The notes beneath the pieces were generated by a model. That model was not told the DNA's origin, did no database searches, and saw only the letters and a program-made list of their open reading frames with translations. From positions 124,001 through 188,000 of the forward strand of contig CBDCGI010000005.1 of the NCBI GenBank assembly GCA_965216725.1: a stretch of 64,000 bases of DNA, read 5' to 3'. This DNA is from JACZUI01 sp965216725 (GTDB taxonomy: Bacteria > Actinomycetota > Acidimicrobiia > Spongiisociales > ZC4RG35). This document shows positions 52,303 to 62,800 of the stretch, piece after piece. The position numbers and the translations under genes were made by a program. Positions within the stretch are counted from its first letter, which is position 1. Every line of letters begins with the position of its first letter.

Positions 52303-53492
52303 CTGACATTCTCCTCACCGGAATTGGGCACATCACAACGAACGACGGGGACCCCATGGTTGGTGCGGCAATCGGAGTGGATCAGGGCCGGATCACTTTC
52401 GTTGGTGAAGAGGGGGACGCTCCAGAGCAGGGTCAGGGCGACCACATCGACTGTGGTGGGCGTGCGGTGATTCCCGGCTTCGTCGACGCTCATACTCACC
52501 TCGTCTTTGCAGGGGATCGCTCGGCTGAGTTCTCGAGGCGAATGGCCGGCTCGAGCTACGTGGAGATTGCCCAATCTGGCGGAGGGATCTTGTCGACTGT
52601 TGCGGCTACCCGTGCTGCGTCCAACGAAGACCTCATTGCGTCGGCCGGAAGTCGGCTGACTCGCATGATCGAAGGGGGAACCACATCGGTCGAGATCAAG
52701 AGCGGCTACGGGCTCGACCTCGACACCGAGATCCGCATTCTGCAGGTTGCGCGGAGCCTTGGTGAAACCCACCCAATCGATGTCAGGACCACCTTCCTCG
52801 GTGCACACTCAATCCCGCCCGAATACGCACACAGACGCGAGGAATATGTGGGATACCTCATCGATGAGATGCTCCCGGCTGTGAGCGGACTGGCCGATTA
52901 CTGCGATGTGTTTGTCGAGCGAGGTGTCTTCTCGGTGGAGGAGGCACGGGAAATCCTCGGCGCTGCGGCAGAGCATGGAATGAAGGCCCGGGTTCATGCA
53001 GAGCAGCTGAGCCACAGTGGCGGGGCCATGCTGGCCGCAGAAGTCGGTGCCGTCTCAGCCGACCATCTCGACTTTGCCAATGCCGACGACGCGGCCGCGC
53101 TGGCGGCGGCTGGCGTGTCGGCGGTGCTGGTCCCCGGAGCCTCGTACATGCTGCGAACTCCCCAGGCCCCGGGCCCAATGCTGTGGGATGCCGGCTGCAC
53201 GGTCGCCCTGGCCACCGACTGCAACCCCGGGACTTCCTATTTCGAGACGATGGTCCCGATAATCAGTCTCGCGGTGGTGCAGATGGGGTTGACGACCGAA
53301 CAGGCCGTCTGGGCGGCGACTCGCGGCGGCGCTCTGTCGTTGGGAATGGAAGATCGGGGCATCCTCAAACCCGGCGCCAGGGCGGACATCCTCGTCCTCG
53401 ACGCACCTACGCCTGACCACGTCCCGTATCGGCCGGCTTCGAATCTGGTCTGGCGACGGATTCACCCAGGCGAGACGCTGGATCCCAAGTAG
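52299..53492 (+). CDS. hutI: Imidazolonepropionase
   Basis: A 397-residue amidohydrolase that opens the imidazolone ring in histidine breakdown. It has the metal motif VDAHTHLVFAGDRSAEFSRR, the family-specific SGYGLDLDTEIRILQV, RVHAEQLSHSGGAMLAAEVG, SADHLDFAN and ALATDCNPGTSYFETM. Length is typical. GTG start coupled to hutH. Confidence 0.93.
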   Translation: MTDILLTGIGHITTNDGDPMVGAAIGVDQGRITFVGEEGDAPEQGQGDHIDCGGRAVIPGFVDAHTHLVFAGDRSAEFSRRMAGSSYVEIAQSGGGILSTVAATRAASNEDLIASAGSRLTRMIEGGTTSVEIKSGYGLDLDTEIRILQVARSLGETHPIDVRTTFLGAHSIPPEYAHRREEYVGYLIDEMLPAVSGLADYCDVFVERGVFSVEEAREILGAAAEHGMKARVHAEQLSHSGGAMLAAEVGAVSADHLDFANADDAAALAAAGVSAVLVPGASYMLRTPQAPGPMLWDAGCTVALATDCNPGTSYFETMVPIISLAVVQMGLTTEQAVWAATRGGALSLGMEDRGILKPGARADILVLDAPTPDHVPYRPASNLVWRRIHPGETLDPK

Positions 53493-53547
53493 GGGCTTCC
53501 GGCTGGACATGTCTCTGCCCGCTACCACCGTTTCCGTCCTCAGGGGC

Positions 53548-53553
53548 TAGTTT
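53548..53553 (+). promoter_or_regulatory. -10 box of the methyltransferase gene
   Basis: TAGTTT, 8 bases, then ATG at 53562. Confidence 0.45.
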
Positions 53554-53561
53554 CCCCGGCC

Positions 53562-54608
53562 ATGGACCGCTCTCGAATCGAGGAATTCCTCGATCAATTC
53601 ATCGGCATCGCTGCTGGAGCGACCACTATCGGGCTGCTGGCCGTGGCCGATCGTTCCGGGCTGTTGAAACACCTCTCCGGAGTGGATGCAACCTCGGATG
53701 AGATCGCCGAGAGCGCCAACCTCGACGCCAGGTATGTGTTGGAGATCCTGTCGGGCCTTGCGGCGGCGGGGATCGTCGAATTCGATCCCCAGACGAAGGC
53801 TTTTTCGCTCCCGCCCGAACACGCCCTTTTCCTCTGCGACGAGTCCAGCCCGTATTTCATGGGAGGGTGGCTGGACATGCTCCCCGCGGCGTACTCCCAG
53901 ATCGACGGTGTTGCGGCAGCAGTCAGGCATGGCGGCGGCGTGGGTTTCGAGGAGTTCGGATCGTCGCTCATCCGTGGGATCGATAGAGGCAATGCTCCTT
54001 CTCAGCGAGCCTTTCTCACCAGGCGATGGTTACCCGGGGTGCCGGGTCTTGTGGAACGACTAGAAGACGGCATTCGTGTGGCCGATATTGGATGCGGCGC
54101 GGGCACGGCCGCCATCACCGTCGCCGACGCCTATCCCAACACTTACGTCGTCGGATACGACTCATCGGGCGACTCCATCGCACTGGCCCGAGCTCGGGCA
54201 TCGGAACTCAACAACGTCGAGTTCCATGGTTACTCGGTAGAGGAGATTCACACCGATCCGCCCTTCGACCTGATCACCACCTTCGATGTGATCCACGACC
54301 TCGCCAACCCTCGATCCGGACTGGAACGGATTCGGGAGGCGTTGGCCGAGGATGGCCAATATTTGATGATGGAGCCCAATGTCAGTTCGAGCCTGGAGGA
54401 CAACCTCAACCCTCGTGGTGCGCTTCTCTACGGAGTCTCGGCGTTGCACTGCATGACTCAGGCCCTAGCCGTAGGCGGTGAGGGCCTTGGAGCAGCCTGG
54501 GGAAGGCAAAAGGCAGAGGAGTATGCCCGTGAAGCCGGCTTTGGTTCCTTCACCCACCTCGAGAACATCTCCAACAGGTTCAGCGCCTTCTATTTGCTCA
54601 CACCCTGA
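53562..54608 (+). CDS. SAM-dependent methyltransferase with N-terminal winged helix
   Basis: A 348-residue protein. Residues about 1-90 form a winged-helix dimerisation domain (SGVDATSDEIAESANLDARY, VLEILSGLAAAGIVEFD), and the rest is a class I methyltransferase: motif I VADIGCGAGTAAITVADAYP, motif II region YDSSGDSIALARARA, and DLITTFDVIHDLANP. This architecture matches the Rv2258c-like group of actinobacterial enzymes with unknown acceptor. Its end overlaps the converging peptidase gene by 11 bases. Confidence 0.82.
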   Translation: MDRSRIEEFLDQFIGIAAGATTIGLLAVADRSGLLKHLSGVDATSDEIAESANLDARYVLEILSGLAAAGIVEFDPQTKAFSLPPEHALFLCDESSPYFMGGWLDMLPAAYSQIDGVAAAVRHGGGVGFEEFGSSLIRGIDRGNAPSQRAFLTRRWLPGVPGLVERLEDGIRVADIGCGAGTAAITVADAYPNTYVVGYDSSGDSIALARARASELNNVEFHGYSVEEIHTDPPFDLITTFDVIHDLANPRSGLERIREALAEDGQYLMMEPNVSSSLEDNLNPRGALLYGVSALHCMTQALAVGGEGLGAAWGRQKAEEYAREAGFGSFTHLENISNRFSAFYLLTP

Positions 54609-55452
54609 GCATCGCCTCGAGTTTGGCGCCCCACGTTTTGAGCATGTAATCCAGGTCCTCAACGGTGACAGATCCCGGACACCGGGCGGTCTCCTCCCCC
54701 AGCCAGCTGCGATGCCCCGACGCATATTTGGACTGCTCGAGATCGAGCGGTATTCCACAACGAATAAGGTCGACCCCAACCCAAACGAACTCCCATGGCT
54801 CCGGATTCGGGCCCTGATCGTCGACATCATCGGGGTAAGACGGAACAAAGCCATGCTTCTTGGGCACGGCGAAGTTGTTCGCCGAGAGCCACGCGTAGTC
54901 CGGTGTGGTCCGGAACTCGCCGAACGTCCCGTTGCGGTATCGGAAATCGAGCGCATAGCCGCCGTGATGCTTCGACGTTCCGGGAAGTGAATACCACCTG
55001 AGTGCGGCATCAATGTCTTGGTCGCTGGTCCCACCCAGCTTTGATAGGAACTGGGTCCGTTGCGCCGCGGGCGAGCGATAGGCGGACGAGACGATGAAGG
55101 TCATGCCGGCCGCTCTCGCCTCGGACTTGAGCCCCGCCCACGCCTCGGCCGCTTCTTGCTGCATCGGCACCCCGTCGACTGTCACCAATCCCCCATTTGC
55201 GCTTGGCCTGAGTTGGTAACCACGAGCCAAGGCCAGGTCCCAGATTCTTGAGTCGAGATCGGGGTCGCCCGTGACGGCGCCTTCACCGTCGGGCCATTCG
55301 AGATCGGCGAACACGTTGTCAACGGCGTAGTCGTAGAGGGCCTGAAACTCTGGACCTGTGTATCGAGGAAAACCTGGTGTTCCATCCTCGGCGCCGGCAG
55401 GCAGAGCCACGGCCAGACCGGCCACAACCAAGACAGCTACGACTGATTTCAC
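54598..55452 (-). CDS. Secreted M15/VanY-like D-Ala-D-Ala carboxypeptidase
   Basis: A 284-residue exported protein. The signal peptide is VKSVVAVLVVAGLAVALPAGA, given from its GTG start minus the last residues, with an Ala-x-Ala site. The VanY domain (about 60-225) has VSSAYRSPAAQRTQFLSKLG and SKHHGGYALDFRY, which carry two zinc ligands (His and Asp). Where the third zinc His is normally seen (EPWH), this protein reads EPWEFVW. That may alter metal binding or mark a distinct subgroup. An upstream ATG at 55695 would fuse a Pro-rich shadow region and is rejected. Cell-wall crosslink trimming is the family role. Confidence 0.78.
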   Translation of the reverse strand: MKSVVAVLVVAGLAVALPAGAEDGTPGFPRYTGPEFQALYDYAVDNVFADLEWPDGEGAVTGDPDLDSRIWDLALARGYQLRPSANGGLVTVDGVPMQQEAAEAWAGLKSEARAAGMTFIVSSAYRSPAAQRTQFLSKLGGTSDQDIDAALRWYSLPGTSKHHGGYALDFRYRNGTFGEFRTTPDYAWLSANNFAVPKKHGFVPSYPDDVDDQGPNPEPWEFVWVGVDLIRCGIPLDLEQSKYASGHRSWLGEETARCPGSVTVEDLDYMLKTWGAKLEAMLRV

Positions 55453-55489
55453 GCCAAAAACGCTAGACGACGGCTGTGGGTATCGACGG

Positions 55490-57388
55490 CTACCAGGCGC
55501 CGCCGCCTCCTCCTCCGCCGCCGCCACCGCCTCCGCCGGAGAACCCCCCTCCACCTCCGCTCGAGGAGGGAGGCGCGAAGGCCCCGGACAAGGCAGACTC
55601 GATGCCGGCAAAGGCATTCTCGGAATGGCCGCCGTATACCCCGTGGTTCCCGTACCAGTAAATCGACGATGATGTTTCAAGCTCGGGTGGGGCATGGAGG
55701 CGGGCGTGGGTCAGCACCTCTTCGGCCACGCCGAAGCCAATTGCGTACACCAGGTAGCGATCCCAGAGGTCGAGCGAGATCACTGGCGCCTCTTCGAGTC
55801 TGGAGAAGTCTGTGAGGTATCTCCTGAAGGCCTGCCAACGCTCGCTTTCCAAGGCTCCCTCGGGCGTCCGGCGCACCCTCACCCGTCGGAACAGGAGGAA
55901 CACAAAGAGGAGAAAAGCGCCGAGGACCATCCCCGCTATCACCAGAACCGAGAGTGTGGGTCCTCCGGGAGAGCCTTGGAGTATCCGAGGGAGAAGGAAG
56001 ATGGAGCCGACGATCAGAGCGATCGCGGCCATGACAATGAAGGCAGCCATCGCGTTTCCCGAAGTGTCCAAGAGATTGCTCCTCTTAACGGCAGTCACCA
56101 CCTGGGAGCGAAAGCTGCTGTAGGTGTCTGCGTTTGCCTGTGCGTCCTCCCGGATGCCGCTGCGAAAGTCGCTGAGTGGCCGGGGAGCATCGTCGGTCAC
56201 CCGTCTGATCACCCTCACGACCGATTGTTCGAAGTCGCGCAAACCTGTCGGATTCGGTTCAGACAGATGCAAGGTGAGATCGGTGATGGACTCGCGTCGC
56301 AGTCCCGCCCAGGTCACCTTCTCGACCGTTGAAGGCTCCGCTGCCACCACGTCACGTCGGATGAGATCAAAGAGGGTGGCGGTGAAGGCCTTCTCATCGA
56401 CGTGCCCCTGGCTCAGGAGCGCGGTGACCTCGGCCGGGCTCAGGTCCGTTGGCGGCTCCTGCTCGTAGTCCCTGTCGTAATCGACTTCCGGCTCGCGGCC
56501 GTAATTGAAGTAGATCAGGCTTCCGCCGCCCACCGCAATCAGCAGGGCGGCAGCTGTCCCCCAACCCAAGCCCCGTCGAGCAGCCTGACGCGCCTCTTCG
56601 GCCTCTGCGGCAAATTGGCGCTCCTCATCGAGAATGAGATCCAGCCCATGGCCTCCTACGCGGACCGCAGCGTCGGCTGAGCTGAGAAGATCAGAGGGAA
56701 ACGCCACCCGCAACTCCACCCACGTATTGGCGCCTATTCCCGAGGCCTGGAGGGACGGGGACACCCCGTCCTCACCTAGCGAGGTGGACCCGTCGACGCT
56801 ATCCGGATGACCCCACACCAACACTTCGCCCGAAGAGGCTGACCCCGGATACTCCAACATCGCAGTGAGTCGGTCGAGGCCAACCGACCAGCCGTCGCCC
56901 CAGACTTGGAGGTTGACGTCAGCAACATCGTCATAGACCACGGTCAACCCCGTGAGCACATAGGAGATCGTGAATGTCCGTGACTCGTCCGAAGATGAGT
57001 GATGCCAGACCACACGTGCCGCGTTGGTCACACCTGCAACCCCGAACGTGCCCGGTGGCGATGAGCATCCCAGTTGCGTGCATCCTCCGGAGCTGTAGGT
57101 GGTCGACTCATCCCGAACCGAGACGTTCTCGACCGACTGTCCGGGGCCAAGCCTGATGTCGCGATACGCCCCGGTAAACGAGCCGTCGAAGACGAAGGTG
57201 ATCTGCTCGGTGATCGAGAGAGATCCGTCGTCGTTCACCACCACCGTGACATCGGCATTTGACAGCCAAAACGATTTAGCGAAAGCCGAGCCGACCGGAA
57301 CGAACAGAACGAATAGGACCAGGACGGTCCAAAGGGCTTTCGTCGCTCTAGAACTCGACTTGAGGGGCCTGTTCGACTTCCTCGCCAC
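55490..57388 (-). CDS. DUF2207 predicted membrane protein with Gly-rich tail
   Basis: A 632-residue protein with a signal/anchor segment ([20 protein letters not shown]), an extracytoplasmic DUF2207 domain to about residue 270 ([29 protein letters not shown]), a helix near 275-295 ([18 protein letters not shown]), a cytoplasmic part, two further helices (near 455-480 and 485-510) and a C-terminal tail with a run of 13 glycines before Ala-Trp. DUF2207 proteins commonly sit beside LemA. Their role is unknown. The start overlaps the 3' end of the LemA gene by 41 bases. Confidence 0.8.
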   Translation of the reverse strand: MARKSNRPLKSSSRATKALWTVLVLFVLFVPVGSAFAKSFWLSNADVTVVVNDDGSLSITEQITFVFDGSFTGAYRDIRLGPGQSVENVSVRDESTTYSSGGCTQLGCSSPPGTFGVAGVTNAARVVWHHSSSDESRTFTISYVLTGLTVVYDDVADVNLQVWGDGWSVGLDRLTAMLEYPGSASSGEVLVWGHPDSVDGSTSLGEDGVSPSLQASGIGANTWVELRVAFPSDLLSSADAAVRVGGHGLDLILDEERQFAAEAEEARQAARRGLGWGTAAALLIAVGGGSLIYFNYGREPEVDYDRDYEQEPPTDLSPAEVTALLSQGHVDEKAFTATLFDLIRRDVVAAEPSTVEKVTWAGLRRESITDLTLHLSEPNPTGLRDFEQSVVRVIRRVTDDAPRPLSDFRSGIREDAQANADTYSSFRSQVVTAVKRSNLLDTSGNAMAAFIVMAAIALIVGSIFLLPRILQGSPGGPTLSVLVIAGMVLGAFLLFVFLLFRRVRVRRTPEGALESERWQAFRRYLTDFSRLEEAPVISLDLWDRYLVYAIGFGVAEEVLTHARLHAPPELETSSSIYWYGNHGVYGGHSENAFAGIESALSGAFAPPSSSGGGGGFSGGGGGGGGGGGGGAW

Positions 57389-57896
57389 CCTCGAAGAACT
57401 CCCTTGGCTTGAAACCCGTCATCGAGGCGACGAAGTTTGTCGGGATCTGCTGCACACGGTTGTTGTATGAGAGGACCGTGTCGTTGTAGATCTGACGAGA
57501 TACCGCGATCTTGTTTTCGGTCTCGGCGAGCTCGGCCTGCAACTGCTGAAAGTTCTCCGAAGCCCTCAACTCCGGGTAGTCCTCCGCCACCGCGAAAAGC
57601 TGCCGCAGCGCTTGAGTCAAGAAGTTCTCGGCCTGCGCTTGCTCCACCGGCCCACTGGCACCGGAGGCGGCCGCCCGAGCGCGAGTGACCTGTTCGAACG
57701 TCTCCTTCTCATGGGAGGCGTAACCCTTGACGGTCTCAACTAGGTTGGGGATCAGGTCATAACGGCGTTTCAGTTGGACTTCGACCTGCCCCCAGGCGTT
57801 GTCGACTCTGTTCCGACCGCCGACCAAGCCGTTGTAGGCCCCGACGAACCACAACACCAGGATGATCAAGACGATCCCGACGATTATCCAAGGCAT
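57348..57896 (-). CDS. lemA: LemA family protein
   Basis: A 182-residue protein with an N-terminal membrane helix ([18 protein letters not shown]) and then the LemA helical domain: [40 protein letters not shown] and the closing [19 protein letters not shown]. It is probably anchored with most of the protein on one face of the membrane. The ATG at 57896 is chosen because TACACT lies 6 bases upstream. It forms a two-gene unit with DUF2207. Confidence 0.88.
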   Translation of the reverse strand: MPWIIVGIVLIILVLWFVGAYNGLVGGRNRVDNAWGQVEVQLKRRYDLIPNLVETVKGYASHEKETFEQVTRARAAASGASGPVEQAQAENFLTQALRQLFAVAEDYPELRASENFQQLQAELAETENKIAVSRQIYNDTVLSYNNRVQQIPTNFVASMTGFKPREFFEGGEEVEQAPQVEF

Positions 57897-57902
57897 CGAG
57901 CC

Positions 57903-57908
57903 AGTGTA
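57903..57908 (-). promoter_or_regulatory. -10 box of lemA-DUF2207
   Basis: TACACT on the minus strand, 6 bases, then ATG at 57896. The divergent carbonic-anhydrase-like gene has its own box at 57936. Confidence 0.5.
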
Positions 57909-57935
57909 GAGAGGGCCAATGCGGTCGCGCACCTC

Positions 57936-57941
57936 TAGTCT
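57936..57941 (+). promoter_or_regulatory. -10 box of the carbonic-anhydrase-like gene
   Basis: TAGTCT, 6 bases, then ATG at 57948. Confidence 0.5.
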
Positions 57942-57947
57942 CTCGGC

Positions 57948-58328
57948 ATGGATCCGTCGAGATTTGCCACAGCCATTTCATGCATCGACGGTCGGTTTAT
58001 CGAACGCACGGTGACCCAGCTTCAAACGAGATTCGGAGCGAAGAACATCGACCTCATCACGACCGCGGGGGCCGTCAAACACCTTGCGGATTCGGTCGGA
58101 GCTGTAGGTGAGGGTCTGCTGGCCAATGTCGACATCTCAGTCGAGGCTCATGATTCGAGTCAGCTCGCTGTGGTCGCCCACGATGAGTGTGCGGGTAACC
58201 CTGTTTCGGTCAAAGACCAGAAGGACCACCTACGACAAGCAGCCGCTCTCCTGGAGACCAGATACCCGCATATGGCGATATTGACCCTCTTCCTCGACCC
58301 GAAGACAGGGTTCGAGCAAGTCCGCTGA
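57948..58328 (+). CDS. Small carbonic-anhydrase-like protein
   Basis: A 126-residue protein related to beta-carbonic anhydrases. The early CIDGRF segment corresponds to the Cys-x-Asp-x-Arg zinc/dyad motif, and [10 protein letters not shown] to the H-x2-C zinc site. The protein is much shorter than true beta-CAs (about 200), and the helices that complete the active site are missing, so hydration activity is doubtful. Similar short proteins are annotated as CA-like of unknown role. Confidence 0.7.
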   Translation: MDPSRFATAISCIDGRFIERTVTQLQTRFGAKNIDLITTAGAVKHLADSVGAVGEGLLANVDISVEAHDSSQLAVVAHDECAGNPVSVKDQKDHLRQAAALLETRYPHMAILTLFLDPKTGFEQVR

Positions 58329-58404
58329 CCTGACCGTCCCACGGTTCCGGGCAGATCTAACTGCTACCGGTGCGCGCTCTTTCGCCCAGGCCCGCTGGGA
58401 GCGA

Positions 58405-58809
58405 TTACAGCGATATCACCTGGTCGGGCATGTTGGTCGACAACGCGGCGTAGAGGTCAGGGAAACAACCAACCGTGGCGCCTTCGACCATGTCGAAAGG
58501 AGCGCAATCCGCAGCCTCGGTCCGCCCCTGCCCGGTAGCGGGGTCGCACCAGCGAGGCTCGCCTTCAGCGAGATTCCTTTCCAACGTGCACATATCACAG
58601 CCCATGATGAGCATCCCGGTCTCCGCGGCCACTTTGGCCAGACGTTCGCCGATCGGATCGCCCTTGCGGAGCGCCCAAACGTTGTCGTCGAAGAAGAACA
58701 TCCCCACCACCTCGACACCGTGAGTGCCCGCCTCGAGTTGGGGAAGGATCATCTGCGCCACCTTGTAGCTGGCGGCTCGGGGCGTGTTGAAGACATATGC
58801 GACCTTCAA
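58405..58809 (-). CDS. DsrE family protein
   Basis: A 134-residue DsrE-like sulfur-handling protein. The pattern is VAYVFNTPRAASYKVAQMIL, VEVVGMFFFDDNVWALRKGD and MGCDMCTLERNL, the last with a Cys-x2-Cys that could carry sulfur, plus a further Cys in EPRWCDPATGQG, EAADCAPF and TVGCFPDLY. The TTG start at 58809 is chosen because AGGAGA lies about 6-11 bases upstream. It is just downstream of a cysteine-desulfurase-like gene, so sulfur transfer between the two is plausible. Confidence 0.75.
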   Translation of the reverse strand: MKVAYVFNTPRAASYKVAQMILPQLEAGTHGVEVVGMFFFDDNVWALRKGDPIGERLAKVAAETGMLIMGCDMCTLERNLAEGEPRWCDPATGQGRTEAADCAPFDMVEGATVGCFPDLYAALSTNMPDQVISL

Positions 58810-58840
58810 AGGGGTTCTCCTAAATGGCGGATCGGAGATC

Positions 58841-60001
58841 CTAGGTTGCGATTCGGATGACGGATTCCAGGAGTCGATCAACGTCGTCATCGGTGATATA
58901 GGCGACAACTCCGGCTCGGACTGCACCCCCCGAATCGGCTAGCCCGAAAGCGTCCATGAGTTCCACGGCGTAGTAGTCGCCATCCCATACCGCCACTCGG
59001 TCCTCTGCCATCGAGCGCCCTACCGCTGCCGGCGTTTGCCCTTCAACGAGAAAGGCCAAGGTGGGCACCCGATCGACAAGATCGTGTGGCCCGAGCACGG
59101 TGACTCTGGGAATCTCCAACAGCCCCTCGAGAAGACGGGCGAATACGGCCTCTTCCCTTCTTGCGAGTGAGGCTGGGTTCTGGTCCATCATGAATTCCGC
59201 GGCGGTAATCAGCCCAGCCAGGCTCTCGAATTGGGGTGTGCCCAATTCGAACTTTCCCGGGCCGGTGTCGGGAGCCGGTCGGACCTTGTAAGGAGTGAGT
59301 GACTCGAGAAGATCCGGTTCGACCCAGCTGATCCCGAGATGGGGCCCGTACCACTTGTAGGAGGAGGTCGAAAAGATGTCGCAACCGATGCTCGCGACGT
59401 CGACCGGCCGGTGCGGTGTCAGGTGGACACCATCCACCACGACTCTCGCTCCGACAGAATGAGCTGCGTCGGTGATGGCTGTGATGTCGGGCATGGTCCC
59501 GATGGCATTGGAGGCGCCGGTGATTGCGACCCAACGGGTCTTTGCCGTGAACTGATCCGCGACGGCATCGGTCTCCAGCCGACCAGTGGCGGTGTCGAAT
59601 GGAACCATCCTGATAACAGCGCCGGAGTCCGCCGCAATCTGCTGCCAGGGAGCCACGTTGGAGTCGTGATCCAGTCGAGTGCAGACGATCTCATCTTCTG
59701 GCTGGAGATCACGGACGAGCGCGCGAGTCAGACCCATGATGTTGGAGGTGGTGCTCGGGCCGAACACGATGCCGCCGGGTTCAGCGCCCAGCATCCGGCC
59801 CATCGTCGATCTGGCATTGCCCACCAACTCATCGCATGCATCGGCCGCCGCAAAAGGCCCATGGGCGTTGGCATTGCTCCCACTTCGTTGCCACTCGACC
59901 ATCGCTTCGATGGAGGCGTCGACCACCTGGGTCCCTGCAGGCCCATCGAATCGAGACCAACCGTCGTCCAATCCTGGGAACCGCGATCTCAAGTCGGTCA
60001 C
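58841..60001 (-). CDS. Cysteine-desulfurase-like class V aminotransferase
   Basis: A 386-residue PLP enzyme. It shows PAGTQVVDASIEAMVEWQRS, SNANAHGPF, FGPSTTSNIMGLTRAL, VVVDGVHLTPHRPVDVASIG and the PLP lysine in FSTSSYKWYGPHLG. These fit the cysteine desulfurase-like (SufS-related) group without the usual active-site Cys loop being evident near the C-terminus, so desulfurase activity is unproven. It lies in a minus-strand run with sucCD, the isomerase family gene and dsrE. Confidence 0.8.
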   Translation of the reverse strand: MTDLRSRFPGLDDGWSRFDGPAGTQVVDASIEAMVEWQRSGSNANAHGPFAAADACDELVGNARSTMGRMLGAEPGGIVFGPSTTSNIMGLTRALVRDLQPEDEIVCTRLDHDSNVAPWQQIAADSGAVIRMVPFDTATGRLETDAVADQFTAKTRWVAITGASNAIGTMPDITAITDAAHSVGARVVVDGVHLTPHRPVDVASIGCDIFSTSSYKWYGPHLGISWVEPDLLESLTPYKVRPAPDTGPGKFELGTPQFESLAGLITAAEFMMDQNPASLARREEAVFARLLEGLLEIPRVTVLGPHDLVDRVPTLAFLVEGQTPAAVGRSMAEDRVAVWDGDYYAVELMDAFGLADSGGAVRAGVVAYITDDDVDRLLESVIRIAT

Positions 60002-60010
60002 ACCAAACTC

Positions 60011-60664
60011 CTACGGCTTGCGCGCGGCCCCGACATTGTCCACCGCATTGGCCCACCGGTCGGGGAGAACCAGACTTCCGCGTGACATCAACCGGAGGTA
60101 GATCGCCGAGGCAGTCCCTTCTACGGAGTCGGAAATCTCGCCCTCGCCAAAGACCCATGCATTGTCCAGATCGACCGCGTGAGCCTGGAGCGCCGGAAGG
60201 TCACCGAGATGCGGCATCCACATCTCCCCAAACTCGTCGAGGGCCATCCTCGAGACGTCCGTGTCGAGCGGGTGGGACTCACCAAAGGCGTCTTCGATAT
60301 CCCAGCGGTGTATCGCAGTCTCCACTGCCATACGTTTCAACCAGAAGCCGACTGTGCCGTCGCTGGTCAACGTCCAAACCGGAGTCGATAAGTCGGCCTG
60401 ACCCAACGCGTCCAACATGGCTGCCAGGTTGGCTTCGTACCAGGCGAAAGCATCGTCACCCTCAGAGAGACGCGGCGCACTGATCCGATCACGAGGCAAG
60501 GTCTCGCAGATCGCGGTGGTCCGACCATGGATCATCGCCGTGTGGGTGATCAGGTCGCGCGCGGTCCAGTCTGGATACTGGGGCACCGGGCGCTCCGGAT
60601 CCGAAACGGCGAGCAACCAGAGCCGCCGGCCGTCAGATTCGATCTGAGCGAGAAGATCAGCCAA
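60011..60664 (-). CDS. Maleylpyruvate isomerase family (mycothiol-dependent-type) protein
   Basis: A 217-residue DinB/MDMPI-type helical bundle protein. It has [20 protein letters not shown] with the first metal His, and [20 protein letters not shown] with the second, typical of actinobacterial mycothiol-dependent isomerases/transferases. The substrate is unknown. Its ATG lies 8 bases inside the sucD 3' end. Confidence 0.82.
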   Translation of the reverse strand: MADLLAQIESDGRRLWLLAVSDPERPVPQYPDWTARDLITHTAMIHGRTTAICETLPRDRISAPRLSEGDDAFAWYEANLAAMLDALGQADLSTPVWTLTSDGTVGFWLKRMAVETAIHRWDIEDAFGESHPLDTDVSRMALDEFGEMWMPHLGDLPALQAHAVDLDNAWVFGEGEISDSVEGTASAIYLRLMSRGSLVLPDRWANAVDNVGAARKP

Positions 60665-61580
60665 GAGCCTTCAACATCGCTTCGCCCATGTCGGATGGCG
60701 TCTCGGCGATGACGATGCCTGCCTCCTTCATCGCCTCGATCTTGGCGGCAGCGGTGCCTTTCCCTCCTGAAACGATCGCCCCGGCGTGGCCCATCCTCTT
60801 GCCCGGCGGCGCCGTGGTCCCTGCAATGAACCCGGCAACTGGCTTCGACATCTGAGAGGCTACGAACTCAGCGGCCTCCTCCTCAGCCGTCCCTCCGATC
60901 TCGCCGATCATGACAACACCCTCGGTCTCCTCATCCTCTTCAAAGAGGCTCAACACGTCGACGAAGCTCGTCCCGTTGACGGGGTCGCCCCCGATGCCCA
61001 CCGCAGTGGTCTGACCCAACCCCAGCTGCGATACCTGGTGGACGGCCTCATACGTAAGTGTCCCCGAGCGGGATACCACGCCGATCTTCCCCCGTTGGTG
61101 TATGTATCCCGGCATGATTCCGATCTTGCACTCGCCAGGGGTGATGACCCCAGGGCAGTTCGGGCCGACCAGCCGAGTGGGTTTGTCGGCGAGGTACCGT
61201 TTGGCCTTGATCATGTCGGCGACGGGTATCCCCTCGGTGATGGCGACCACCAGCTCCAGCCCGGCGGAGGCGGCCTCCATGATGGCGTCCGCCGCGAAAG
61301 GAGGTGGAACATAGACCACCGAGGCGTTAGCCCCGGTAGCGGCGACGGCCTCAGACACACCCGCCCAGATCGGGAGGTCCACCGAGTAGTGGTCTGGTCG
61401 GCCCTGGACCCCGGAGTGATCCGTTTCACCTTCGAAGTGGAACTCGGAGCCGGCCCGAGACGGGTGGACTGCCCCGACCATCTGAGTCCCGTAGGCGATC
61501 GCCTTGTCTGTGTGAAACTGTCCGGTCTTGCCCAACCCCTGGACTAGGACCTTGGTGTTGGTGTCGACGAGGATGCTCAT
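60657..61580 (-). CDS. sucD: Succinyl-CoA ligase alpha subunit
   Basis: A 307-residue subunit that binds CoA and carries the phosphohistidine. [20 protein letters not shown] (CoA site), [20 protein letters not shown], and the active-site His in [20 protein letters not shown] are visible. It catalyses the TCA-cycle conversion of succinyl-CoA to succinate with NTP formation. Coupled by ATGA to sucC. Confidence 0.96.
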   Translation of the reverse strand: MSILVDTNTKVLVQGLGKTGQFHTDKAIAYGTQMVGAVHPSRAGSEFHFEGETDHSGVQGRPDHYSVDLPIWAGVSEAVAATGANASVVYVPPPFAADAIMEAASAGLELVVAITEGIPVADMIKAKRYLADKPTRLVGPNCPGVITPGECKIGIMPGYIHQRGKIGVVSRSGTLTYEAVHQVSQLGLGQTTAVGIGGDPVNGTSFVDVLSLFEEDEETEGVVMIGEIGGTAEEEAAEFVASQMSKPVAGFIAGTTAPPGKRMGHAGAIVSGGKGTAAAKIEAMKEAGIVIAETPSDMGEAMLKALG

Positions 61581-62800
61581 CGGGTCAGCTCCAGGATCTT
61601 CTCGGCGCCATCGCGAAGGCTGCGGGCGGAGACCACGTCCAGCCCGGACTCGTCGATGATCTGCTTGCCCTTCTCCACGTTTGTCCCCTCCAGTCGCACA
61701 ACCAGAGGCACTTCGAGCCCCACGTTCTTGACCGCCTGAACAATGCCGCCTGCGATGACGTCACAACGCATGATCCCGCCAAAGATGTTGACGAAGATCC
61801 CCTTCACATTGGGGTCGCGGGTGATGATCTGAAAGGCTTGGGTCACTTGCTCTTCGGTTGCCCCACCTCCCACATCGAGGAAATTCGCCGGCTCTCCGCC
61901 CACGTGCTTGATGGTGTCCATGGTGGCCATGGCGAGGCCGGCACCATTGACCAAACAGCCAACGGTGCCGTCCAGTTTGATGTAGTTGAGCCCGGCATCC
62001 TTGGCGGCAAGCTCGGCAGGATCCTCTTCGGTTTCGTCCCGCATCTCGGCGATCTGAGGATGTCTGAAGAGTGCGTTGTCGTCGAACGCCATCTTCCCGT
62101 CCAGCGCCATCACTCTCCCGTCACCGGTGACGACGAGCGGATTGATCTCAACCAGATCTGTATCCAACTCACTGGCGGCAACGCTCAGCGTTTTGACGAA
62201 TACAACGAAGTTCTTGGCTGCATCGCCGGTCAATTGCAGCCCTCGGGCAAGTGCGTTGGCCTGAAAATCGGCGAGTCCAATCGCGGGATCGACCTCCTCC
62301 CGGAGAATCTTCTCCGGAGTTTCCTCGGCGACCTTCTCGATCTCCATCCCGCCTTCGGTTGACGCCATGACGACGTTGCGGCTCGAGGCTCGGTCGAGGA
62401 GGACTGCCAGATAGAGCTCCCGGTCGATGTCGATGCCCTGCTCGATGTAGAGCCGATTTACTTTCTTGCCTTCAGGACCGGTCTGTATCGTGACCAGGGT
62501 CGAGCCCAGCATTTGCTCGGCCAGGTCTCGGACTCGGGCCTCCGCAGCCTCGACCCCGCCGTCTATACCGTCGGTGACGACGTTCACACCCCTGACATCG
62601 GGGTGCTCCTGGAATGTGCCCTTTCCTCGGCCTCCTGCATGTATCTGTGACTTGACGACCACAACCGCGTTTCCCGACGTTTCGACAAGGCGGCCGACGG
62701 CGGCGACCGCCTCGTCCACCGACATCGCCATCTCCCCCAAGGGGACCGGGATCCCGCGTTGGGCCATCAGCTGCTTGGCCTGATACTCGTGGATCTTCAA
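61577..62800 (-). CDS. sucC: Succinyl-CoA ligase beta subunit
   Basis: A 407-residue ATP-grasp subunit. It begins [20 protein letters not shown] and has [58 protein letters not shown] and [20 protein letters not shown]. The start is TTG at 62800 with GGAAGGA about 6-12 bases upstream. The start overlaps the B12-binding gene stop. Confidence 0.96.
   Translation of the reverse strand: MKIHEYQAKQLMAQRGIPVPLGEMAMSVDEAVAAVGRLVETSGNAVVVVKSQIHAGGRGKGTFQEHPDVRGVNVVTDGIDGGVEAAEARVRDLAEQMLGSTLVTIQTGPEGKKVNRLYIEQGIDIDRELYLAVLLDRASSRNVVMASTEGGMEIEKVAEETPEKILREEVDPAIGLADFQANALARGLQLTGDAAKNFVVFVKTLSVAASELDTDLVEINPLVVTGDGRVMALDGKMAFDDNALFRHPQIAEMRDETEEDPAELAAKDAGLNYIKLDGTVGCLVNGAGLAMATMDTIKHVGGEPANFLDVGGGATEEQVTQAFQIITRDPNVKGIFVNIFGGIMRCDVIAGGIVQAVKNVGLEVPLVVRLEGTNVEKGKQIIDESGLDVVSARSLRDGAEKILELTR

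Noticed and set aside
50797..53492. A complete histidine utilisation operon
   Set aside because: hutH and hutI are clear, but urocanase and formimidoylglutamate enzymes are not in the window, so only two steps can be claimed.
55500..55661. Poly-proline small protein on the plus strand
   Set aside because: It is the complement of the Gly-rich tail of the DUF2207 protein.
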